Assembly: GCA_020860025.1 (NCBI GenBank)
Contig: JAJBVC010000047.1
Coordinates: forward strand, 1 to 8,166
Source: Clostridiales bacterium
Lineage (GTDB): Bacteria > Bacillota > Clostridia > Oscillospirales > Acutalibacteraceae
DNA: 8,166 nt
Direction of reading: 5' to 3'
In this document: in pieces, positions 1 to 5,218 of the stretch
Layout of the letters: each line of letters starts with the position of its first letter
Position numbering within the stretch: position 1 is the stretch's first letter
The notes under the pieces: model-generated
The model's database searches: none
What the model was told of the DNA's origin: nothing
Seen by the model: only the letters and a program-made list of their open reading frames with translations
Translations under genes and position numbers: made by a program

Positions 1-33
1 AAATAAAAATTCAGATGAAAAGAGAAAAATATA

Positions 34-708
34 TTGGTTATAGTTATAATTACATTAATAATTTTGGCTGTCGCTTGGATAATTTTCTTTATACATATGT
101 TGCGAGAAAAGAACCCTGTTGAACAGTCTACAGATGAAAAAACATATGAAATATCCGATTCTCCGTTAAAAAGAACTGCAATAGAAAGCTATGTTGAAAT
201 GACCGATAAAAGCAAGATTTATAAAATAATTGCAATAGTAATAGCCGTTATTGGTTTTATCGGTGGTATTGTTTGCGGTAATGTCTTTAAAACCGCTACT
301 TTGAAAAGTGTATATTCGACCACTTATGAATATACATTTAATTATACCGTTATGATTGGTGTATGGGTTGGCACATTGTTAAGCGTTCTTATTTATTACG
401 GAATCGGAGCGATACTCGTTAATCAAGAGAGCATATTGCTTAAATTAAATCAAAATTCACGTGAACAAAATCAATATTTACGTAAACTAAATCAAGAGAA
501 TCATAATAATTCTGCTTCACCTGTTCAGACAAATGCTCAAACAAAGGCTTCTTTAAAAGACGACAAACAGAACATCGCAAGCTCAACTAAAAATTCTGAT
601 GAAAAAGAACTTAAAAACGGTCAGGTAAAATGTCCTCACTGCGGAGCAATTCATACTCTTAAAAATTGTATGCGTTGCGGAAAAACAATTTTTGAGGACG
701 AAAAATAA
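34..708 (+). CDS. Membrane protein with C-terminal zinc ribbon
   Basis: Function not recognised. The 224-residue product has three hydrophobic segments: residues 1-21 at the very N-terminus, about 63-85 and about 104-129. A short polar Asn/Gln/Glu/Leu-rich stretch (about 130-156) that could form a coiled coil follows, then a low-complexity hydrophilic linker. A four-cysteine zinc ribbon closes the protein: CPHC at 200-203 and CMRC at 212-215, typical of small regulatory zinc-ribbon tails. The start is TTG, chosen because a stop lies in frame at 16-18 and no other usual start comes before the first membrane segment; the next in-frame ATG (97) would remove that segment. The Shine-Dalgarno match upstream (AGAG) is weak, so the start is uncertain. 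A hairpin terminator follows directly, so this is the last gene of its transcript; its promoter is outside the window. Confidence 0.72.
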   Translation: MVIVIITLIILAVAWIIFFIHMLREKNPVEQSTDEKTYEISDSPLKRTAIESYVEMTDKSKIYKIIAIVIAVIGFIGGIVCGNVFKTATLKSVYSTTYEYTFNYTVMIGVWVGTLLSVLIYYGIGAILVNQESILLKLNQNSREQNQYLRKLNQENHNNSASPVQTNAQTKASLKDDKQNIASSTKNSDEKELKNGQVKCPHCGAIHTLKNCMRCGKTIFEDEK

Positions 709-741
709 AAATTATATAGCTAAATTCAAAACAAAATTATT

Positions 742-774
742 AAGTGCTGAGGATTGATTTCCTCGGCACTTTTT
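742..774 (+). terminator. Rho-independent terminator after the zinc-ribbon gene
   Basis: The arms GTGCTGAGGA (744-753) and TCCTCGGCAC (760-769) pair over ten positions with one T-G wobble, around a six-base loop. A run of five T follows (770-774), and two upstream A residues can pair into it. It lies 34 bases past the stop codon at 708 and before the next promoter, so it separates the two plus-strand genes. Confidence 0.85.
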
Positions 775-803
775 AGCGCTTTAAGCTATTAACCTTCATA
801 AGA

Positions 804-832
804 TTGTTTTACAATACAGAGTGTGCTATAAT
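804..832 (+). promoter_or_regulatory. Sigma-A-type promoter for the phosphatase gene
   Basis: A -35 box TTGTTT (804-809) is 17 bases from a perfect TATAAT (827-832). The -10 box carries an upstream TG one base away (824-825), an extended -10. Transcription would begin near 839, giving a leader of about 40 bases before the ACG at 879. An overlapping TTTACA (808-813) has too short a spacer to be the -35. The preserved strong promoter shows that the damaged gene downstream is probably still transcribed. Confidence 0.75.
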
Positions 833-866
833 ATAATTCAATGTTAATAATTTTATTCTTCTGATT

Positions 867-872
867 GGAGGT
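867..872 (+). promoter_or_regulatory. Strong ribosome binding site facing an ACG codon
   Basis: GGAGGT is a consensus Shine-Dalgarno sequence. Six bases downstream, at the ideal distance, lies ACG (879-881) where ATG would be expected. The reading frame beginning there encodes the conserved N-terminus of the phosphatase, so this site fixes the original start of the gene. Confidence 0.8.
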
Positions 873-878
873 AATTCT

Positions 879-1654
879 ACGAAAAGTATAAAATTAAAAG
901 GCGCAAAAAACATACGTGATTTTGCCGGAACAAAAAATAAAGACGGCTTATGTATTAAACCTCGCTGCTTTTTCAGAAGCGACGCTCTTTATAAAATAAC
1001 AGAAAGCGATGCTCAAACGCTGATGAACGAGTGCAATATCGGCACTGTTATTGATTTGAGAACAGATGTTGAAATAGATGAAAAGCCTGATGTTGAAATG
1101 AACGGCGTGAAGTATATTCACGTTCCGATTCTCGATGAGAGCACTGTCGGAATTTCGCACGAAGAAGCAACAGATAAAAAGGCTGCGCTTAACAGTATTC
1201 CCGACTTAAACGAGCTTTACCGCAATATTATAACGTCGCCTTATTCTGTCGGTCAAATAAAAAAGTGTTTGAGATAATCACCGCAAACAGCGACGAAAAA
1301 GCCGTATTGTGGCACTGTACAGAGGGCAAAGACCGTTGCGGTCTTATTTCGGCACTGCTTCTTTCAATTTTTGATGTCGGCAAGGATGAGATATATAACG
1401 ATTATCTTTTAACGAATAAAGCCTCGTCAAAAAATGCAAAAAAATACAGCTTTTTAATATTTCTTATTTCGGGCAGCCGTGAAAAATCACGCAAAATCAA
1501 GCGTGTATTCAGTGCCGAAAGGGAGTATTTGGATTCTGCGTTTTCAGCGATAAACGAAACGTATTCAGACTTGAACAGCTTTTTGAAAAATGAATTAGGC
1601 ATAACCGATGAAATTAAAGAGAAAATGAAATCAAAGTATCTTATCGAGTGCTGA
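879..1654 (+). pseudogene. Tyrosine phosphatase (IphP type), frameshifted, ACG start
   Basis: This is a protein-tyrosine/serine phosphatase of the IphP/Y_phosphatase3 family, broken into two frames. The first frame runs from ACG 879 to the stop at 1275-1277 and carries the family N-terminus: NIRDFAG, then DGLCIKPRCFFRSDAL, then VIDLRTDVE. The second, from GTG 1265 to TGA 1652-1654, carries the catalytic loop HCTEGKDRCG (Cys at residue 147 of the joined protein) and a helical C-terminus. The family loop is usually HC-x-x-GKDRTG, so Cys replaces Thr here. Joining frames by a -1 step at 1259-1265 gives about 258 residues, full length for the family, with no other stop. Without ATG or recoding, the first in-frame ATG (1023) would drop the conserved N-terminus. 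Whether it is a recent pseudogene, a recoded gene or a sequencing artefact cannot be decided here. An intact enzyme would be cytoplasmic (no signal peptide) and would dephosphorylate proteins or phosphoinositides. Confidence 0.8.
1259..1265 (+). other. A AAA AAG heptamer at the frameshift point
   Basis: The zero frame reads ATA AAA AAG TGT. The heptamer A_AAA_AAG is therefore in exactly the phase needed for bacterial -1 frameshifting, the same heptamer used in Escherichia coli dnaX. A -1 slip continues as GTG TTT GAG and restores the phosphatase. The same joined protein would result if one A had been lost from a run of seven. The only nearby hairpin, TGTTTG (1266-1271) with CAAACA (1284-1289), is weak and abuts the heptamer rather than lying several bases beyond it. 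No Shine-Dalgarno-like stimulator is evident upstream. Loss of one A therefore seems more likely than programmed slippage. Confidence 0.6.
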
Positions 1655-1696
1655 AACACAATGATTTAAGATAAATACTTATTGTATAACATTAAT

Positions 1697-1731
1697 AAAA
1701 AAACCGAGGTTCCTTTGTGAGCCTCGGTTTT
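1697..1731. terminator. Bidirectional terminator between convergent genes
   Basis: AAACCGAGG (1701-1709) and CCTCGGTTT (1722-1730) pair perfectly over nine bases, extended by A1700-T1731, around a loop of about 12. On the plus strand the T tract is only about four bases. On the minus strand the hairpin is followed by seven T (complement of 1697-1703), so it is strongest for the leftward nucleotidyltransferase gene ending at 1761. It also serves the phosphatase ending at 1654. Confidence 0.88.
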
Positions 1732-1760
1732 ATGTGTGGAAATTTTAAGATTTAACTTTT

Positions 1761-2513
1761 TTAATCCGTTATTTCATTTAGGAAAAATTTGTTGAGAAGG
1801 TCAAAGTCTTTTTGCGAATCATTTAGATTTACAATTTTTGATGATATTTCTTTTATACTTTTTTCAATATAATCATTCAAGCTTTGAATTTTAGGGACTA
1901 ATTTCAATTCGGGATTATTTATCTTTATATCAAGCAGATAATCTACATCCGCTTTTAATTCGCACGGCAATTCTTCAGCTACCAATTCACTAAACAGTAT
2001 TGGCGCAACGGTGCCTTTATCGAGTATCCATCGGCAGGCTAAGAGCGGTCTTAAAGCGTAAAAATATTTTTTTGTCTTTACCGTTTCACCTTTAAGATAT
2101 TCACGATAATTATTTCTTGCCATACTAAGATAATGATAAAGTGACGGTTTTAAGAGAAAATATTCTTTTGAAATTTCTTTTAATCGCTCTGCTGAAGGCG
2201 TATTTTTATACACAATCGGCGAAGAAAGCCATTCAAACAATGTAGGATTGGATTTATACAATAAGTGAAGTGTTTTATCTAAATCCCAGCCGTTTATGTC
2301 AAGAACATCACTAATAGGCAGTTCAATAACATCACGTCTTTTTTCAAGCTTTAAATAATCATCTTTATTTCTTTTGTATATAAATCTGACATCATAATCA
2401 CTGTCTGGTGAGGCAAAGCCCCATGCTCGGCTGCCCGATTCGACCGCATATATTATCTCAACATTATACTCTTTTTCTATTTTCTTTAACTCCTCGGATA
2501 TTACGGAGTTCAT
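1761..2513 (-). CDS. RlaP-type nucleotidyltransferase (PF10127 family)
   Basis: This cytoplasmic protein of 250 residues belongs to the DNA polymerase beta-like nucleotidyltransferase superfamily. The N-terminal core has the superfamily signature GSRAWGFASPDSDYDVRFIY: Gly27-Ser28, then the metal-binding Asp39 and Asp41. A family-typical segment follows (about 74-97: NGWDLDKTLHLLYKSNPTL, then EWLSSP), which matches the YcgL/RlaP group. The C-terminal half is helical and probably binds substrate. Some family members sit next to RNA ligases, which gave the group its name, but none is present here and the substrate is unknown. The ATG start is preceded by AGGTGA (complement of 2518-2523) at good spacing. 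It is the last gene of the leftward run, 103 bases after the transglutaminase-like gene, and ends at a strong terminator. Confidence 0.88.
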   Translation of the reverse strand: MNSVISEELKKIEKEYNVEIIYAVESGSRAWGFASPDSDYDVRFIYKRNKDDYLKLEKRRDVIELPISDVLDINGWDLDKTLHLLYKSNPTLFEWLSSPIVYKNTPSAERLKEISKEYFLLKPSLYHYLSMARNNYREYLKGETVKTKKYFYALRPLLACRWILDKGTVAPILFSELVAEELPCELKADVDYLLDIKINNPELKLVPKIQSLNDYIEKSIKEISSKIVNLNDSQKDFDLLNKFFLNEITD

Positions 2514-2561
2514 ATTATCACCTGCGCTTTGTAAAAGTCATAGAACATTATTTTTATTCTT

Positions 2562-2590
2562 ATAATAAATTCTTAAAACAACAACCACAA
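2562..2590 (-). promoter_or_regulatory. Candidate promoter for the nucleotidyltransferase
   Basis: Read on the minus strand, TTGTGG (complement of 2585-2590) and TATTAT (complement of 2562-2567) are 17 bases apart. The -10 matches five of six consensus bases and the -35 only three. Transcription would start about 40 bases before the ATG. The region is AT-rich, so chance matches are likely, but no other promoter is better placed. Confidence 0.35.
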
Positions 2591-2616
2591 GCGGATTTTA
2601 ATCGAAAAACGCAATT

Positions 2617-4284
2617 TTATTTACAAGTCGGGTAGGAGGATTTATTCCAGCTGAAGTCCTTTGTTTTTGAGGAGGATTTCATTTTACTGTCTGTATAACA
2701 GTATGCGCCTCTGACTGTATCAATATGACGGTAGCCGTCGGATGTTTTAATGATTACCCAGCAATGCTTACCGTTTCTGTTACTGCCGACAACATACTGA
2801 ACGTCATATCCCGCTCTCTCATAAAGCGTCTTTGTAAGTGCGGCGTAGTTATAGCAGATACCGCCTCGTTTTGAGATTGCGACGCTTGCAAGAATGTCCT
2901 CATTGCTTTTTACTCGAGAAAGAGAATTGATATTTGCTTTTCTTTGAGCTGAAGAAATTTTTGAATACGAATAGCTCATATTATTGCAAACATAATTGAA
3001 TATGGCTTTTTTGCTTGTTCCTGTAATAAACAAAATATCGTCAAGATAAGTTTTGTAATTGCTCGATGTTACCTTTGAGCGAGAAAGATTATACGTTCCC
3101 GCCTTTTTAAACGCAAGATTATACACATATCCCGTATTGCCGTCATATATAACCTTGTACCATCTGCCCGATGAGCTTACTACTCTGACGCTTGCATTCT
3201 TTTTAAGATTGCCGAGTGACTTTGAACTCCAGGAATTTGACTTTCTCAGCGTTGTGGCAACCGTTATTTTCTTTGATTTATAAACCTTTTGCTTTTTTGA
3301 TGATGACCATTCGCCGTAATAATTAGTATCGTTATACGTTATATACGCTCTGACTCTGACATAATACGTTGTGCCTGTCGTAAGCTTTGTAATTTTCTTG
3401 CTTGTTGTTGAAGCGTCTGTAATTTTGATTGTCTTCTTATTCTTTGTAAAATCGCTGTTTGTTGCGTACTGAACCTGATAACCTGTGGCTGTGCTTACCT
3501 TGCTCCATTTAACCTTTACCGAAGTTGTTGAAGGAGTGCTGATAGAAGAAATCTTTTCCTTTGCAGGCTTTGTACACTGCTTTGTAACAGTACTCCAACT
3601 TCCATATACCTTTTCGCCGTTAACAGAAACATAGGCTCTTACACGGAAATAATAGTATTTTGCGGATTTTAAATCGCTGAATTTCTTTGAAGTGGTTGAG
3701 CTTGAAACTGTTTTTGACGTGTATTTTCCGCTTGGGAAGCTCTTATCGGTGCAATACTGAATTTCATATCCGCCGCAGGTTACGGCTTTATATTTAACCG
3801 TCAGGCTTGTTGCTGCGGAGCTTATCGAGCTGATTGATACTTTGCTCGGCTTTGTGCAGTATGAAAATGTACTGCTGTATGAGCCGTAGGTTGTGTTTTG
3901 ATTTTCATCGGTTATATACGCTCTTACGGCAAAAGAATATATTGTACCGCTGCTTAAAGATGAAATTTTATAAGTGGTTGAGGTAGTAGTACCGACTAAT
4001 TTATATGTGCCGGACGAAACGGTATAAACCTCATATCCGCTTGCATTTTCTACAGCGTTCCAAGCGATTTTAATAGCACTCGTGTTTGTTCCGGCTGCGG
4101 ATAAGCCCGATACGGTGTCAACAACTATTTCTTCGGAAGTGTCCTGCTCTGTTGCGGAAGTATCGTCACTGACAGAAGTATCGTTATCGGCGGAAGTATC
4201 GTCAGCCATAGCCGTAATATTAAACGTAAAAAGCGTTAATAAAAGAACTAAAGAGAGAGTAAAAATGTACAAAGATTTTTTCAT
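2617..4284 (-). CDS. Secreted FnIII x3-SH3b-transglutaminase-like protein
   Basis: This exported protein has 555 residues. A signal peptide (1-27, MKKS... ending TAMA) is followed by an acidic linker with four Asp-Thr-Ser units (28-52) and three fibronectin type III domains (about 57-145, 146-240, 241-335), each with a [Y/F]-x-[V/F]-x-x-RAY strand. A bacterial SH3 domain follows (about 338-392, with WYKVIYDGNTGYV), then a transglutaminase-like papain-fold domain (about 424-555). The catalytic triad is visible: Cys477 in GGICYNYA, His507 in KHCWVII and Asp522 in HIDTVRG. FnIII and SH3b domains usually bind other surface components or peptidoglycan. The catalytic domain may cleave or cross-link peptides; its substrate is not known. 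No LPXTG or lipobox is present, so attachment would rely on the SH3b domain. The 71-base gap to the lipoprotein gene upstream has no clear terminator, so co-transcription is possible. Confidence 0.9.
   Translation of the reverse strand: MKKSLYIFTLSLVLLLTLFTFNITAMADDTSADNDTSVSDDTSATEQDTSEEIVVDTVSGLSAAGTNTSAIKIAWNAVENASGYEVYTVSSGTYKLVGTTTSTTYKISSLSSGTIYSFAVRAYITDENQNTTYGSYSSTFSYCTKPSKVSISSISSAATSLTVKYKAVTCGGYEIQYCTDKSFPSGKYTSKTVSSSTTSKKFSDLKSAKYYYFRVRAYVSVNGEKVYGSWSTVTKQCTKPAKEKISSISTPSTTSVKVKWSKVSTATGYQVQYATNSDFTKNKKTIKITDASTTSKKITKLTTGTTYYVRVRAYITYNDTNYYGEWSSSKKQKVYKSKKITVATTLRKSNSWSSKSLGNLKKNASVRVVSSSGRWYKVIYDGNTGYVYNLAFKKAGTYNLSRSKVTSSNYKTYLDDILFITGTSKKAIFNYVCNNMSYSYSKISSAQRKANINSLSRVKSNEDILASVAISKRGGICYNYAALTKTLYERAGYDVQYVVGSNRNGKHCWVIIKTSDGYRHIDTVRGAYCYTDSKMKSSSKTKDFSWNKSSYPTCK
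4135..4200 (-). repeat. Asp-Thr-Ser repeat linker
   Basis: This encodes residues 28-50 of the secreted protein, with DTS at 29-31, 35-37, 41-43 and 48-50. On the plus strand it shows as repeated GGAAGT or AGAAGT units. It is an acidic, flexible spacer between the signal peptide cleavage site and the first FnIII domain. The spacing of 6, 6 and 7 residues suggests growth by short tandem duplication. Confidence 0.7.
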
Positions 4285-4292
4285 AATGATAA

Positions 4293-4299
4293 CCACCTT
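4293..4299 (-). promoter_or_regulatory. Ribosome binding site that sets the ATG start
   Basis: On the minus strand AAGGTGG is eight bases before ATG at 4284-4282. A GTG at 4296-4294 is also in frame and would add MVII, but it lies inside this Shine-Dalgarno site and so is not the start. The ATG also gives a standard signal peptide beginning MKKS. Confidence 0.8.
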
Positions 4300-4355
4300 A
4301 AATAATTTGATTAGTAATAAAAAATAAAAGAATTAAAATAGAAAAATAATTTTGT

Positions 4356-5105
4356 TTATCCTAAGTACTCTGTAGAAATAATATCTATCATTTCTACTTT
4401 ACCGTCTGCTTCGTAAAGAGTAATGGAATAATCACCCTTTTCGTATGTATAAACTCCGTCATCTTCTGTAAACTTAACTCCGCATTTGTCGATTGCAGTG
4501 CTGATTTTCATACCGACCTTAACACCGAGCGCCGTTTCAACCTTGCTTGAAGAGATATAGATACCGATAAGCGTTTCGTTTCCGTCTTCATCCTCAAACG
4601 ATTCAAGTTCAAAGCCCGAATAAGAATAAACATAGTCAGTTCCGCTTGCCATACAACTTGGCGATTCCTCGGGACTTGATGAGGGATTTCCTATTTTTTT
4701 GAGAACCGAACTCATTTTTTCATTCGGCTTTACTGTTGCGTTTTTATATGATAAAGCAAATATTGCGTTGCTGTCTGTCTTCTTTGTTGTGGTAGTCTTC
4801 TTTGTTGTGGTAGTTTTTTTCTTTGTTGTTGTGGTTGTCTTTTTTGTCGTGGTTGTTGTCTTTTTGGTAGTTGTGGTTGTAGTGGTAGCCTCTGTTGTCG
4901 TTTCTGTAGTGGCTTCGGTTGTGGTCGTTGCTGTTACTTCGGTTGCTTCTGTGTCTTCCTCTGTAGCGGCTTCGCTTACCTGAGATGTTGTTTGAGTCGT
5001 ATCCGATGTTTCGGCTTCATCTTCGGCGGATGAGCAAGCGACAAACGACGTCATAATTGTTGCAGCCAAGGCGATTGAGATTAAAGCTTTAATTGTCTTT
5101 TTCAT
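4356..5105 (-). CDS. Lipoprotein, Thr/Lys linker, duplicated C-terminal domain
   Basis: Function not recognised. The 249-residue product has a lipoprotein signal peptide (1-23) with Cys24 in FVAC as the likely lipid anchor. An acidic Ser/Thr/Glu region follows (25-58), then a Thr-rich stretch (59-79), then Thr blocks split by Lys pairs or triplets (80-110). The folded part (112-249) appears to be two copies of one unit. VKPNEKMSSVLKKIGNP (about 125-141) aligns with VKVGMKISTAIDKCGVK (about 195-211). Each is followed by a YxY strand, then an acidic strand, then D-x-[D]-G-x and a final Ile-rich strand. This helix-plus-sheet pattern resembles the SmpA/OmlA or BLIP-like half-domain, an inference from layout only. 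The linker would span the cell wall and is a plausible O-glycosylation target. AGAGAGG lies 11 bases before the ATG, slightly far. The gene lies between the acyltransferase pair and the secreted transglutaminase-like gene. Confidence 0.85.
   Translation of the reverse strand: MKKTIKALISIALAATIMTSFVACSSAEDEAETSDTTQTTSQVSEAATEEDTEATEVTATTTTEATTETTTEATTTTTTTKKTTTTTKKTTTTTKKKTTTTKKTTTTKKTDSNAIFALSYKNATVKPNEKMSSVLKKIGNPSSSPEESPSCMASGTDYVYSYSGFELESFEDEDGNETLIGIYISSSKVETALGVKVGMKISTAIDKCGVKFTEDDGVYTYEKGDYSITLYEADGKVEMIDIISTEYLG
4776..4931 (-). repeat. Thr/Lys low-complexity coding repeat
   Basis: This encodes residues 59-110 of the lipoprotein. The Lys-containing part reads as blocks of four to seven Thr separated by KK or KKK, ending KKT. 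On the plus strand it is a GT-rich, near-periodic tract with repeated GTTGTGGTAG-type units. Such tracts can gain or lose repeats by slippage, so linker length may differ between strains. Similar Thr-rich linkers are common in surface proteins of gut Ruminococcus relatives. Confidence 0.85.
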
Positions 5106-5189
5106 TAAGAATAAAACCTCTCTGTAATAATATAAAAATATAAAAAATTATAAAAATTTACAAAAAACAATAGCATATATAAAACATAG

Positions 5190-5218
5190 ATTATATTTTT
5201 TGTAATCGTTTTTGTTTA
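5190..5218 (-). promoter_or_regulatory. Candidate promoter for the lipoprotein gene
   Basis: On the minus strand a perfect TATAAT (complement of 5190-5195) is 17 bases from TAAACA (complement of 5213-5218), which matches four of six -35 bases and overlaps the stop codon of the DHHW gene. The leader would be about 80 bases. The whole gap 5106-5215 is extremely AT-rich with no hairpin terminator, so the lipoprotein may be transcribed both from here and by read-through. Confidence 0.4.

Noticed and set aside
948..1160. Minus-strand open frame of 70 residues
   Set aside because: It lies opposite the conserved phosphatase N-terminus and has no recognisable domain or translation signal.
1402..1659. 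Minus-strand open frame opposite the phosphatase C-terminal half
   Set aside because: The plus frame holds the recognisable phosphatase catalytic loop and family C-terminus; the reverse frame has no known motif.
2560..2616. Possible terminator after the secreted transglutaminase-like gene
   Set aside because: The best pairing (CCGC with GTGG-type bases near 2585-2594) gives only three to four pairs with wobble and no clean T tract.
2408..2635. Plus-strand open frame from the nucleotidyltransferase start into the next gene
   Set aside because: It overlaps the GS...DxD region of the real gene in reverse and has no family match.
2631..2640. GGTAGGAGGA looking like a plus-strand ribosome binding site
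   Set aside because: It encodes the last residues (SSYPT) of the secreted protein on the opposite strand and no plausible plus-strand start follows.
4699..4983. Plus-strand open frame encoding a Val/Phe-rich hydrophobic peptide
   Set aside because: It is the antisense of the Thr/Lys repeat in the lipoprotein gene: ACN and AAR codons read backwards as Val and Phe. No ribosome binding site supports it.
5106..5215. Extremely AT-rich gap considered as a replication or integration element
   Set aside because: No iterons, DnaA-box cluster, inverted repeats or integrase gene are present; a promoter region is sufficient explanation.
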